The notes under the pieces are model-generated. The model saw only the letters and a list, made by a program, of their open reading frames with translations, did not search any database and had not been told where the DNA came from. Of a stretch of 64,000 nt of DNA, positions 8,512 to 16,768 are shown piece by piece. Origin of the DNA: a virus; IMG/VR virus record IMGVR_UViG_3300023174_000050, positions 1 through 64,000 of that record; one strand, 5' to 3'. The translations under genes and the position numbers were made by a program. Each line of letters opens with the position of its first letter. Position 1 is the first letter of the stretch.

Positions 8512-9144
8512 ATGGCACACATTGTTGCAAACTTACCGCCAGTAAAATGTTTTGTTCGCAGAGAATTTCTCTATGACTTTCAAAAAGGTCAAGGAGAGCT
8601 GGAGCCATGTTGGTGGATAACAATAAAATCTCAAAGAAGTCAGGCATTTAGAATTGAATCATATTTAAACAACTATGGGGCATTGTACGACAAACTCCCC
8701 TTGCATGCATATTGCTGGAAACCTATAGAAGGCGATCCGTATCCCTTAGATTTTTTGCAGTTATGGAATAGCATGTCTTATGATATTACTGTAATTAAAA
8801 AAGCAATGATAGCAAACATGAGATGTAAAATTAAAATGAAAGATGGTTCATGGTTGGAAGGTGAATATCTTTTTACCGTTGATTCTTCTCATCCTGATTT
8901 TAACATCCTTGATTGCGGACACAGTGAGGATGTTGAGGATCATAAATCTTTTAATTTTATAAAATGCGATAATGGGCAATTTGCTGCACAACCAAATAAT
9001 CGTATTGTTATTTTAGAACCAGCAAGTAATCCTAAAGAAATGAAGATTCCAGATTTTAATGTTGCCACTACCAGATGGAATGTTGAAATGGACCCAAAGT
9101 GGGATTACGGATTACCTGAGAACAAATGGAGAATGAACGAATGA
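8512..9144 (+). CDS. Conserved hypothetical protein of T4-like aquatic phages
   Basis: The product has 210 residues with no membrane segment. The N-terminal half is aromatic-rich (LEPCWWITIKSQRSQAFRIE, then KLPLHAYCWKP). The C-terminal half contains KSFNFIKCDNGQFAAQPNNRI. I recognise this as a family repeatedly found in T4-like cyanophages and related phages, of unknown function. The stop overlaps the start of the Cys-rich peptide gene. Confidence 0.8.
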   Translation: MAHIVANLPPVKCFVRREFLYDFQKGQGELEPCWWITIKSQRSQAFRIESYLNNYGALYDKLPLHAYCWKPIEGDPYPLDFLQLWNSMSYDITVIKKAMIANMRCKIKMKDGSWLEGEYLFTVDSSHPDFNILDCGHSEDVEDHKSFNFIKCDNGQFAAQPNNRIVILEPASNPKEMKIPDFNVATTRWNVEMDPKWDYGLPENKWRMNE

Positions 9145-9311
9145 CAGAACAATTTTTACACGAACGATATATACAGTATAAATGTAAATGTGCTTGCGAA
9201 CAGCATTGTGGGCACAGTTGTTTAACTGAGGATTGTGATTGCACAGAGTGTAATTGTAAACAATGCCAGGATAAAGATAAAAATAAAAACATACAAAAAG
9301 GATACAACTAA
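9141..9311 (+). CDS. Cysteine-rich, metallothionein-like peptide
   Basis: The product has 56 residues. Residues ~14-42 hold ten Cys and two His in closely spaced CxC, CxxC and HC pairs (CKCACEQHCGHSC, then CDCTECNCKQC). ATG 9141 has GGAG 9 bases upstream and overlaps the previous stop. Such density suggests metal binding, metallothionein-like, but no family is recognised. Its place among Fe-S genes makes a metal-handling role attractive; that is inference. Confidence 0.7.
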   Translation: MTEQFLHERYIQYKCKCACEQHCGHSCLTEDCDCTECNCKQCQDKDKNKNIQKGYN

Positions 9312-9312
9312 A

Positions 9313-9456
9313 ATGTTAGAAACACTACTTTGGGTATTAATAGGTGCATTTATTGGTTGGAACTTTCCGCAACCATCTTATGCCAAAACATTTCAGGAAA
9401 AATATCTACAAAAATATATTGATAAATTGAAAGTACTTTTATTCTTTTGGAAATAA
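9313..9456 (+). CDS. Small membrane peptide
   Basis: The product has 47 residues beginning MLETLLWVLIGAFIGWNF: one hydrophobic segment at residues 3-16, then a Lys/Tyr-rich tail. It is preceded by AAGG at a suitable distance, and iscA begins on the base after its stop. The function is unknown. It could also be a signal-anchor protein facing the periplasm. Confidence 0.6.
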   Translation: MLETLLWVLIGAFIGWNFPQPSYAKTFQEKYLQKYIDKLKVLLFFWK

Positions 9457-9783
9457 ATGATTACTCTTACCGAGTTGGCATGTAAAAAAGTTAAAGAGGC
9501 CCTTAAAAAAAGAAATAAGGGGGTTGGGATAAGAATAGGTGTAAAGACCACAGGTTGCAGTGGATTTGCATATGTAATGGAGTATGTAGATAATGATATA
9601 TTTGATCCTTCAGAGGAAAGAATAATACTTCAAGATTTTATTGTCAAAGTATATACTAAGGATTTGGTGTATATTAGAGGAACAATAATGGATTGGAAAA
9701 AGAATGGTTTAAACGAGGGATTCGATTTTAGTAATCCCAACGAACGAGATAGATGCGGTTGCGGGGAGAGTTTCAGAGTATGA
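9457..9783 (+). CDS. iscA: A-type Fe-S carrier IscA
   Basis: The product has 108 residues with the IscA pattern: Cys34 in the TTGCSGFAYV loop and C100/C102 in DRCGCGESFRV. The KNGLNEGFDFSNPN block is the typical IscA lead-in to the C-terminal cysteines. IscA binds iron or [2Fe-2S]/[4Fe-4S] clusters for delivery. It immediately follows a membrane peptide and overlaps the thioredoxin-like gene, and with the IscU and ErpA-like genes it gives three Fe-S biogenesis genes in 2 kb. Confidence 0.92.
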   Translation: MITLTELACKKVKEALKKRNKGVGIRIGVKTTGCSGFAYVMEYVDNDIFDPSEERIILQDFIVKVYTKDLVYIRGTIMDWKKNGLNEGFDFSNPNERDRCGCGESFRV

Positions 9784-10025
9784 AAAGAATAATAAGATTT
9801 ACTGCTTCATGGTGTAGTCCATGTAAAGCCCTGGCAAAAAATTTAGAAGAAGCAAATATAGGATTGCCTATAGAAGTAATTGATATAGATATACATTCAG
9901 ACGTTGCTCAAGAATATGGAATACGTAGTGTTCCTGTTTTAATATTAAAAGAAGAGAATGTTGAAAGTAAAAGATTAGTTGGTCTTAAATCGGCAAAAGA
10001 ATTAAAGGAATGGGCGGAAGCATGA
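9780..10025 (+). CDS. Thioredoxin/glutaredoxin-like redox protein
   Basis: The product has 81 residues from ATG 9780, which overlaps the iscA stop and sits ~10 bases after GGGGAG. It has a thioredoxin fold with the active site WCSPCK at residues 11-16 and the cis-Pro loop SVPVL near residue 52. At about 80 residues it is as short as T4 NrdC and NrdH. Its position directly before nrdB indicates it is the reductant of the phage ribonucleotide reductase, though it might also reduce Fe-S assembly partners. Confidence 0.88.
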   Translation: MKRIIRFTASWCSPCKALAKNLEEANIGLPIEVIDIDIHSDVAQEYGIRSVPVLILKEENVESKRLVGLKSAKELKEWAEA

Positions 10026-11014
10026 TTAAAAAAATTACAAATAGATTAACAGATAGTAGAAATTCATTTAAACCATTTCATTATCCATGGGCATATGATG
10101 CATGGCTAAAACATGAGCAAAGTCATTGGCTTCATACAGAAGTACCAATGCTAGAAGATGTTAAAGATTGGAAAAAGAAACTAACAACAGAAGAAAAACA
10201 ATTCCTCACACACATCTTTAGATTTTTTACTCAAGGCGACATTGACGTTGCGGGTGGTTATGTTAATAACTACTTACCGTATTTTCCCCAGCCAGAAGTT
10301 CGTATGATGCTATTGGGTTTTTCTGCAAGAGAAGCACTACATATTGCAGCATACAGTCATTTGATTGAGACGTTAGGATTGCCTGAAACAACATACAATC
10401 AATTCCTTGAGTATCAGGAAATGAGAGACAAACATGATTATTTGTTAGAACTATCTTCACAAAATAGCACATTGGAGTCCACAGCAACACATATTGCCGC
10501 CTTTTCCGCCTTTACGGAAGGTATGCAGTTGTTTAGTTCTTTTATTATGTTATTGAATTTTCCTCGTCATGGTAAGATGAAAGGCATGGGACAAATTGTC
10601 ACATGGTCTATTGTTGATGAAACACAACACGCAGAGGGAATGATTAAATTATTTCGTACTTACATAGAAGAAAATAAGGAGATATGGAATGATTCTCTCA
10701 AAGAAAAGATCTACTCGATTGCGGAGAAGATGGTTAGTCTGGAAGATAAGTTTATTGAATTGTCTTTCAAATCTGGCGCAATACAGGGCTTAGAAGAAAA
10801 CGATGTAAAAGAATACATTCGTTATATTGCAGACAGACGCTTAATTAGTTTAGGACTAAAAGGAATCTTTAAGCGTAAAAAGAATCCTTTGCCGTGGGTT
10901 GAAGAAATGATTAATGCTCCGATTCATACTAATTTCTTTGAAAATAGATCTACTGATTATGCCAAAGCAGCATCGACAGGTAGTTGGGATGAGGTGTGGG
11001 GTAAGGCTGCATGA
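10022..11014 (+). CDS. nrdB: Class I ribonucleotide reductase small subunit
   Basis: NrdB houses the di-iron/tyrosyl-radical cofactor that starts catalysis in NrdA. The product has 330 residues from ATG 10022, which overlaps the preceding stop. The ligands fit the class Ia pattern: D73, E104, H107, then a Glu in FTEGMQLF and the E/H pair of DETQH. The radical Tyr corresponds to Y111, seven residues after E104 as in E. coli. The need for iron links it to the neighbouring Fe-handling genes. Confidence 0.95.
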   Translation: MIKKITNRLTDSRNSFKPFHYPWAYDAWLKHEQSHWLHTEVPMLEDVKDWKKKLTTEEKQFLTHIFRFFTQGDIDVAGGYVNNYLPYFPQPEVRMMLLGFSAREALHIAAYSHLIETLGLPETTYNQFLEYQEMRDKHDYLLELSSQNSTLESTATHIAAFSAFTEGMQLFSSFIMLLNFPRHGKMKGMGQIVTWSIVDETQHAEGMIKLFRTYIEENKEIWNDSLKEKIYSIAEKMVSLEDKFIELSFKSGAIQGLEENDVKEYIRYIADRRLISLGLKGIFKRKKNPLPWVEEMINAPIHTNFFENRSTDYAKAASTGSWDEVWGKAA

Positions 11015-11190
11015 CGGAACAACCTATATCATTTATAAATACACGAAGAGATATTTGTAATACTTGCGAGCATAAGAAAATAATTATAGGCGCAAGATTT
11101 TGTGGATTATGTGGTTGTGCAGTATGGGGCAAGACACAATTAAAGAATGAAAAATGTCCAGCAGGAAAATGGGATGTCGAACAAAATTGA
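11011..11190 (+). CDS. Small zinc-ribbon protein
   Basis: The product has 59 residues starting in a 4-base overlap with nrdB. Its core is a double zinc-knuckle CNTCEH...FCGLCGC...KCPAGKW, a pattern seen in many tiny phage proteins whose role is unknown. The 3' end overlaps the start of the dCMP deaminase. Zinc binding is a firm expectation; function is not assigned. Confidence 0.7.
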   Translation: MTEQPISFINTRRDICNTCEHKKIIIGARFCGLCGCAVWGKTQLKNEKCPAGKWDVEQN

Positions 11191-11641
11191 TATAGCGCAT
11201 ATGAATGCGGCAGAAGGATATGCAAAATTATCTTATGCAAAAAGATTAAAAGTTGGAGCTATTATAACTAAAGATGATAGAGTAATTTCTATTGGTTATA
11301 ATGGTACACCTGCAGGTTGGGATAATGATTGTGAAGATGTAATACGAGAAACATTTACATATGTTATAGATAAGGGCGGCGAAGAACACGAAGGGGCAAC
11401 CTTTAGTTTAAAAACTAAACCCGAAGTTATACACGCTGAATCAAATGCTATAGGCAAATTAGCTCGCTCATCGGAATCGGGTGATGGTGCAACAATGTAT
11501 ATTACCCACGCCCCATGTTTTGATTGTGCAAAATTAATACATGTGGCAGGTATTAAAAAAGTATTTTATCGAGAAGCATATAGAAGTACTGAGGGTATAG
11601 AATTTTTAAATAAGAGTAATATTGAAGTGGAGAAAATATGA
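11174..11641 (+). CDS. dCMP deaminase
   Basis: The enzyme converts dCMP to dUMP, the substrate of ThyX. The product has 155 residues from ATG 11174, behind AGGA. The zinc site is complete: HAESN supplies the His ligand and catalytic Glu, and PCFDC supplies the two Cys ligands. The N-terminal AHMNAAEGYAKLSYAKRLKVG matches the family. It overlaps its neighbours at both ends and belongs to the nrdA-nrdB-thyX nucleotide pathway. Confidence 0.93.
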   Translation: MSNKIDIAHMNAAEGYAKLSYAKRLKVGAIITKDDRVISIGYNGTPAGWDNDCEDVIRETFTYVIDKGGEEHEGATFSLKTKPEVIHAESNAIGKLARSSESGDGATMYITHAPCFDCAKLIHVAGIKKVFYREAYRSTEGIEFLNKSNIEVEKI

Positions 11642-12141
11642 GCAAAGTGCACGCAAAAAGAGTAGGCATTACTTGTTCTACATTTGATTTATTTCATGCT
11701 GGCCATGTTGTCATGCTTGAAGAATCAAAAAGGCAATGCGATTATCTAATAGCAGCAATACAATTAGATCCGACATTGGATAGAGCAAGTAAAAATAAAC
11801 CTGTACAATCAATTATTGAAAGACAAATACAAGTATCAGCTTGCAGGCATGTCGATGAAATAATTGTTTATTCTACAGAAAAAGAACTCGAAGATATCTT
11901 TATGGCTATGCCAATTGATGTTCGTATTCTTGGAGAAGAATATAAAGATAAGGAATTCACTGGTAAAGAAATTTGTCAACGAAGAGGAATAGAATTACAC
12001 TATAATAAAAGAGATCATTTCTTCAGTTCATCTGATCTACGATTACGTGTATATGAAGCAGAAGCAAAAAAGAGAGGAGTAGCAGAATGGCAAGGAAACA
12101 GCATCACGAATGTGTCGAGTGTGAAGCAGTCTTTAAGATAA
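11638..12141 (+). CDS. Cytidylyltransferase-like nucleotidyltransferase
   Basis: The product has 167 residues. The N-terminal signature STFDLFHAGHVVMLEE carries the HxGH nucleotide-binding motif of the glycerol-3-phosphate cytidylyltransferase/TagD-like family, and FFSSSDLR resembles the later ISTT/SSS loop. Such enzymes activate a small phosphorylated compound with CTP or ATP. The substrate cannot be read from the sequence. The last ~18 codons overlap the next gene. Confidence 0.85.
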   Translation: MSKVHAKRVGITCSTFDLFHAGHVVMLEESKRQCDYLIAAIQLDPTLDRASKNKPVQSIIERQIQVSACRHVDEIIVYSTEKELEDIFMAMPIDVRILGEEYKDKEFTGKEICQRRGIELHYNKRDHFFSSSDLRLRVYEAEAKKRGVAEWQGNSITNVSSVKQSLR

Positions 12142-12266
12142 ATTACGATCTTGACGAGAAATATTATAAGGTAGAGTTTTGCCCATTTTGTGGCTCTTCG
12201 ATGGATGAGGATCAAACAGATGAGCAATACGCAGACCTCGATAACGAAGACGAAGACTTGTCCTAA
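12087..12266 (+). CDS. Small zinc-ribbon protein
   Basis: The product has 59 residues behind a strong GAGAGGAG site, starting 55 bases before the end of the nucleotidyltransferase gene. It has one zinc ribbon, CVEC...FCPFCG, and a very acidic C-terminus (EDQTDEQYADLDNEDEDL). The function is unknown. Overlap with both neighbours is large, but the frame keeps a clean zinc motif. Confidence 0.65.
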   Translation: MARKQHHECVECEAVFKINYDLDEKYYKVEFCPFCGSSMDEDQTDEQYADLDNEDEDLS

Positions 12267-12582
12267 ATGCGGCACAGGTCACAGTAAACCCGGAAAGTTT
12301 TGTTCTCGGGTTTGCGCCAATTCCAGACAATGGACTGAGGAACAAAAACAAGTATTCTCGGATAAACAAAAAGAATATATGGCTCGCGACGAGTCAGAAT
12401 ATCACCGCTACAAAAAATCAATACAAACCTCAATGCTGCTCAAAACTGGTACTATGGGCAATGGTCTTGCCACGGAAAGACTTGAGGATGTAATGACAGA
12501 TCCCGAAGATTACTTCATTTTACCACCGAGAATAGACGATAGATTGGCCGAGGGCGGAGATTTATGGGAGATTGTAGAATAA
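12220..12582 (+). CDS. Zinc-finger hypothetical protein
   Basis: The product has 120 residues from ATG 12220, with GAGG upstream. A treble-clef-like finger near the N-terminus (TCPKCGTGHSKPGKFCSRVC, then ANSRQWTEEQ) is typical of small phage and homing-endonuclease-associated proteins. The remainder is polar and ends in an acidic segment. No nuclease motif is visible. It overlaps the acidic zinc-ribbon gene. Confidence 0.65.
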   Translation: MSNTQTSITKTKTCPKCGTGHSKPGKFCSRVCANSRQWTEEQKQVFSDKQKEYMARDESEYHRYKKSIQTSMLLKTGTMGNGLATERLEDVMTDPEDYFILPPRIDDRLAEGGDLWEIVE

Positions 12583-12607
12583 TAAATACTTATTTAGATA
12601 GGTATTT

Positions 12608-13006
12608 ATGTGGCTTTATAATAGTTCTCCCTTTGAGGAAATTCCAGAAACTGCGTATGGTTATGTATATTTGATTACAAATACTGTTACTGGACGTAAG
12701 TATATAGGTAAGAAACTATTTTGGTTTCGTAAGACCAAAGTACTCAAGGGTAAAAAGAAACGCATCAAGGTTGAGTCAGATTGGCGAGATTACTGGTCCT
12801 CATCCGATGAAGTTAAAAAAGATGTCGAAATACTAGGTACCGATAAATTTATACGAGAAATATTACATGTTTGTCCAAACAAAGGATCTTGTAATTATCT
12901 TGAAGCAAGAGAACAAATGGATCGCAGAGTATTAGAAACTGAAGATTATTATAATGGGCAAATACAATGCAGGGTCCACAGGACACATATAAAGATAGGA
13001 AAATAA
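12608..13006 (+). CDS. GIY-YIG-like endonuclease domain protein
   Basis: The product has 132 residues. The N-terminal part has the GIY-YIG pattern GYVYLITNTVTGRKYIGKK, followed by a WRDYWSSSDEV segment and NYLEAREQMDRRV, a family found in many T4-like phages and often annotated as a putative nuclease. A Glu-containing helix could complete the active site. It lies just upstream of the adhesin cluster, where homing-type nucleases could promote exchange; that is inference. Confidence 0.75.
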   Translation: MWLYNSSPFEEIPETAYGYVYLITNTVTGRKYIGKKLFWFRKTKVLKGKKKRIKVESDWRDYWSSSDEVKKDVEILGTDKFIREILHVCPNKGSCNYLEAREQMDRRVLETEDYYNGQIQCRVHRTHIKIGK

Positions 13007-13007
13007 T

Positions 13008-13919
13008 ATGCTAATTCTTTCAGGCGGCGCAATATTATCAGGGGGAGCTACATTCATACCTGATCCACCGCCACCTCCGCTAACAGTAGAATATTTAGTT
13101 GTTGCGGGGGGCGGTGGTGCTGCGTGTTATTTCTCAGGTGGCGGTGGTGCTGGAGGGTTATTGACTGGTAATATCACCGGCATTTCTACTCCCGCTACGT
13201 ACTCAATTACTGTTGGCGCAGGTGGAGCTGGCGGCTCTGGCTCATTACCCAGCGCCGGTATCGGTGGCACCGGAAATAATTCAAATATATTTAATCCGGG
13301 ATTATCAATAATTTCATTGGGCGGGGGCGGCGGGGCCACTAGGCAAACTGGCGGCGCAGGTGGTTCCGGCGGCGGAGGTGGCAACGCGGACACTGCTGGC
13401 GGCGCTGGAACTCCTGGGCAAGGATTTCCTGGTGGTAGCGGCAGTGGAACGGGCGGTCAAACCAATATTGCAGCAGGTGGTGGTGGCGGAGCAACAGCTG
13501 CTGGAACCAATGGCGTTCAGCAATCTGTGCGCGGTGTTGGTGGCGCAGGTTCAAACGCATTTTCGACTTGGGCAACCGCTACATCAACCGGCGTTGCTGG
13601 TTACTATGCTGGTGGTGGAGGTGGCGGAGCATCAGGCACACTTGGTCCGACAGCAACCCCCGGTGGCGCTGGAGGTGGTGGAGCCGGAGGTACGCCTGGC
13701 AGTCCAGCGCCTATATCTGGTGTAAACGGCACAATCAATACCGGGGGTGGAGCAGGTGGAGGCGGAGAAAACGGAGGAAGCACTGGGGCATCAGGCGGTT
13801 CTGGTATCGTTATTTTGCGTTATTTGGGAGCACAAAGGGGGGTTGGCGGAAACGTAGTCACTTCTGGAGGTTATACATATCACACCTTTGCTTCATCCAA
13901 CACAATCACATTTAATTAG
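13008..13919 (+). CDS. Glycine-rich tail adhesin 1 of the cluster
   Basis: The product has 303 residues. A short N-terminal anchor (LSGGATFIPDPPPPP-type Pro run) precedes 'VEYLVVAGGGGAA', the start of the glycine-rich domain. Repeated GGxGGxGG blocks alternate with short Thr/Ser/Asn loops, and the end is YTYHTFASSNTITFN. The protein is almost certainly extracellular on the virion. Its upstream leader is not shared, but its downstream leader (13911-13930) is repeated before two later paralogues. Confidence 0.85.
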   Translation: MLILSGGAILSGGATFIPDPPPPPLTVEYLVVAGGGGAACYFSGGGGAGGLLTGNITGISTPATYSITVGAGGAGGSGSLPSAGIGGTGNNSNIFNPGLSIISLGGGGGATRQTGGAGGSGGGGGNADTAGGAGTPGQGFPGGSGSGTGGQTNIAAGGGGGATAAGTNGVQQSVRGVGGAGSNAFSTWATATSTGVAGYYAGGGGGGASGTLGPTATPGGAGGGGAGGTPGSPAPISGVNGTINTGGGAGGGGENGGSTGASGGSGIVILRYLGAQRGVGGNVVTSGGYTYHTFASSNTITFN

Positions 13920-13927
13920 GAAATAAT

Positions 13928-14812
13928 ATGCCAATGATAATCTCAGGCGCAACAATTACAGGACTTACATATACACCCCCAGACCCCTCACTTACAGTTG
14001 TGGAATTTAAACTATGGGCAGGTGGTGGTGGTGGAACTGCGGCTGGTGATGGATATGGTGGTGGTAGCGGTGGATTTGTAGCGGGAACACTTTCTTTTAA
14101 TCCTGGTACTGTACTCAAAGTTGTTGTGGGTGCTGGCGGTTCTGCTGGTACTGGAGGAAAAGCTGGCGGTGGTGGCGGTTATTGTGGGGTGTTTCTCACA
14201 TCAGTCTCTCATGCAAATGCTCTGCTAATTGCTGGTGCTGGTTCTTCTGGTGCAAGAAATGGGTTCGCCGGTGTGGGCGGCGGCGGATCAACGGGACAAA
14301 ACGGATTGGGAACTGGTGGCGGTGGCGGCACTCAACTAGCAGGTGGCGCAGCGGGAGGCACAACAAATGTAGGAACTGCCGGTTCAGCCTTGCAAGGTGG
14401 TGCTGGTGCGTTAGGGCCATCCGGAGGTGCTGTTTATGGCGGCGGCCCTGATGGTGGCGGAGACAATGCAACTGCTACTTGTGGAAGCGGAGGCGCAGGA
14501 TACTATGGCGGCGGAGGTGCTGGTAACTCTGGTGCACCAAACTATGGCGGCTCCGGGGGTGGTGGATCGAGTTATCTTGGTACAGCAACATCAACCACAA
14601 ATACAGTAGGAAATAACGGTTCTACTGGAACTGGTGGTGCGGCAATAAATTCTGGCGATGCACAGTATCAGGCTAATACAAACAAAGGTGGAAATGGAGG
14701 CGCAGGTGGAGGACCAACTGCGGGCGGAAATGGTGCGTGTGTGTATCGAGTCAATGGTGGTTCGTGGGTTGTATTGAGTTATACTGGTGCAGACCAAACC
14801 ATAACTTTGTAA
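13928..14812 (+). CDS. Glycine-rich tail adhesin 2
   Basis: The product has 294 residues. It begins PMIISGATITGLTYTPPDPS, then VEFKLWAGGGGGTA, and continues with Gly-rich blocks through about residue 270. The C-terminus (YRVNGGSWVVLSYTGADQTI) differs from that of the other family members, so its tip may be functionally distinct. The start codon lies in the repeated leader. The receptor is unknown. Confidence 0.85.
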   Translation: MPMIISGATITGLTYTPPDPSLTVVEFKLWAGGGGGTAAGDGYGGGSGGFVAGTLSFNPGTVLKVVVGAGGSAGTGGKAGGGGGYCGVFLTSVSHANALLIAGAGSSGARNGFAGVGGGGSTGQNGLGTGGGGGTQLAGGAAGGTTNVGTAGSALQGGAGALGPSGGAVYGGGPDGGGDNATATCGSGGAGYYGGGGAGNSGAPNYGGSGGGGSSYLGTATSTTNTVGNNGSTGTGGAAINSGDAQYQANTNKGGNGGAGGGPTAGGNGACVYRVNGGSWVVLSYTGADQTITL

Positions 14813-14857
14813 AAATAAGATAATTTTTATGACACAAACATTTAATTAGGAAATAAT

Positions 14858-15781
14858 ATGCCAATAATAACTACAGGTGGCGGAACACTTTCAGGTTTTA
14901 CATATATACCTGACCCTCCACCTCCACCTCCTCTTGCAGTATCGTATTTAATAGTAGCAGGCGGAGGTGGCGGTGGCGGAAATTATTATGGAGGTGGCGG
15001 TGGTGCAGGTGGTTATTTCGCCAATAGTGTGGTATTACCTACAGGAGTATCCGTTAGTTTTACACTTACAATAGGTGGCGGTGGCGCAGGATCACCTAGT
15101 GGTGGTCCAGGCACAGATGGTACACCTTCAATTGCCAATATTAACTCCCTAAGCACAGTGACTGTTGTGGGTGGGGGCGGTGGTGCTACAAGCGGCCAAG
15201 GCCCTGGCCGTCCTGGCGGATCAGGTGGCGGAGCAGCAAATCCGGCAGGCGGGGTCGGTCCTTCCGGCCCTGTTGTGGGCGGTACAGGCACAGCTGGACA
15301 AGGAAATCCTGGCGCGCCAGCAAATTCAAGAACAGGCGGCGGACAGTATGGCGGCGGTGGCGGTGGCGCCGGTACTGCCGGAAAAACAGGTTCTCTCCAA
15401 GGTCACGGTGGTGACGGTAATGCATGGATAAATGGTAATTATTATGCCGGCGGTGGCGGCGGAGCTGCAGATTTTAATTTTTCTCCCATTGCTCCCAGTC
15501 CAGGTGGTCTTGGTGGCGGTGGCCGAAGCGCTGGGGAAAGCCCCCCAGGTACAACATTTCAGTCTGTTGCCGGTAACGTAAATACCGGCGGGGGCGGTGG
15601 CGCTGGTGCACACACCGCCACAGCGGCAGGCGCAGCTGGTGGATCAGGCGTGGCTATTTTTGCGCATCCTAGTGCATACGCTGCAACATCTAATATTACA
15701 GGTAGTAACACTGTGGTAACATCTGGCGGTAATGTATATTATACATTTACTGGTCCTGGAACAATAAGATTCGTCGGATAA
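14858..15781 (+). CDS. Glycine-rich tail adhesin 3
   Basis: The product has 307 residues. A Pro-rich linker (PDPPPPPPL) leads to 'VSYLIVAGGGGGGG' and a glycine-rich body. Blocks such as GQGNPGAPANSRTGGGQYGG, NAWINGNYYAGGGGGAADF and PSPGGLGGGGRSAGESPPG are nearly the same in the next gene and in the second half of the gene at 21428. It ends YYTFTGPGTIRFVG. The copies are clear paralogues with variable loops between them. Confidence 0.87.
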   Translation: MPIITTGGGTLSGFTYIPDPPPPPPLAVSYLIVAGGGGGGGNYYGGGGGAGGYFANSVVLPTGVSVSFTLTIGGGGAGSPSGGPGTDGTPSIANINSLSTVTVVGGGGGATSGQGPGRPGGSGGGAANPAGGVGPSGPVVGGTGTAGQGNPGAPANSRTGGGQYGGGGGGAGTAGKTGSLQGHGGDGNAWINGNYYAGGGGGAADFNFSPIAPSPGGLGGGGRSAGESPPGTTFQSVAGNVNTGGGGGAGAHTATAAGAAGGSGVAIFAHPSAYAATSNITGSNTVVTSGGNVYYTFTGPGTIRFVG

Positions 15782-15801
15782 CTTTTTAATTAGGAAATAG
15801 C

Positions 15802-16728
15802 ATGCCAATTACAATTACAGGCGGCGTATCGCTTTCAGGATTTAGCTTTATACCTGAACCACCCCCTCCCTTTACATTATCATATCTATTGGTCGGCGGC
15901 GGCGGTGCAGGTGGTGGCAAGTATTATGGTGGCGGCGGCGGCGCTGGTGGTTATATTGCAAATAGTTTTATAATATCAAAAGGCACATCTGCTAGCTTTG
16001 CTGTTACACAAATAGGTGGCGGTGGTACAGGTGGAGCTGATAACGCCAAAGGTTCGCCAGGTACACCTTCAATTTCAACTTCTCCGTTAACAGGCACATT
16101 AACTGCTATTGGTGGCGGCGGCGGTGGTACTGGCTTCTTTCCGCCAAGCTTTGATGGTAATCCTGGTGGATCAGGTGGTGGTGCAGGAAATCAAGCAGGT
16201 AGTGGAGGCCCAAACAGTACGGGTGGTACAGGTACAACTGGACAGGGAAATCCTGGTGCGCCAGCAAATTCAAGAACAGGTGGCGGACAATATGGTGGCG
16301 GCGGGGGCGGCGCTGGTACTACAGGAAAGACAGGTAGTCTACAAGGATATGGCGGTGATGGTAAGCAATGGATAAATGGTAACTACTATGCAGGGGGCGG
16401 CGGTGGAGCTGCAGATTTTGGTGCTTCTTCTACCCTTGCTCCTAGTCCTGGTGGTTTGGGTGGGGGTGGCCGAAGCGGCGGAGAGAATCCTCCGGGTACA
16501 ACATTCCAGGCTCTTGCTGGTAACGTAAATACCGGCGGCGGCGGTGGTGCTGGTGCACACAACGCCACACCGTTAGGCGCTGGCGGCGGATCGGGTATAG
16601 CTATTTTTGCACATCCCGATGCTTTTACTGCAACGTCCAATACTACAGGTAGCCCAAATGTGGTAACATCTGGCGGCAACGTATATTATACATTTACTGG
16701 TCCTGGAACAATAACATTTGTTGCATAA
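15802..16728 (+). CDS. Glycine-rich tail adhesin 4
   Basis: The product has 308 residues and is the closest paralogue of the preceding gene: same Pro-rich linker, same order of GQGNPGAPANSRTGGGQYGG, WINGNYYAGGGGGAADFG and GRSGGENPPGTTFQ blocks, and the ending YYTFTGPGTITFVA. Differences concentrate in the loops between Gly runs (for example GFFPPSFDGNPGG). This is the pattern expected if the loops contact receptors. Confidence 0.87.
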   Translation: MPITITGGVSLSGFSFIPEPPPPFTLSYLLVGGGGAGGGKYYGGGGGAGGYIANSFIISKGTSASFAVTQIGGGGTGGADNAKGSPGTPSISTSPLTGTLTAIGGGGGGTGFFPPSFDGNPGGSGGGAGNQAGSGGPNSTGGTGTTGQGNPGAPANSRTGGGQYGGGGGGAGTTGKTGSLQGYGGDGKQWINGNYYAGGGGGAADFGASSTLAPSPGGLGGGGRSGGENPPGTTFQALAGNVNTGGGGGAGAHNATPLGAGGGSGIAIFAHPDAFTATSNTTGSPNVVTSGGNVYYTFTGPGTITFVA

Positions 16729-16768
16729 TTAGATTAAAAATAGATTAAATGAGATATATAATATTACA

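Larger units (their letters stand above)
13911..15804 (+). repeat. 20-base leader repeated before three adhesin genes
   Basis: The 20-base string TTTAATTAGGAAATAATATG occurs at 13911-13930 and 14841-14860 and, with two changes, at 15785-15804. Each copy contains the AGGA ribosome-binding site and the ATG of a glycine-rich gene, and in each case the encoded N-terminus is similar too. This points to tandem duplication of whole gene units or to recombination at the leader. Confidence 0.85.
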
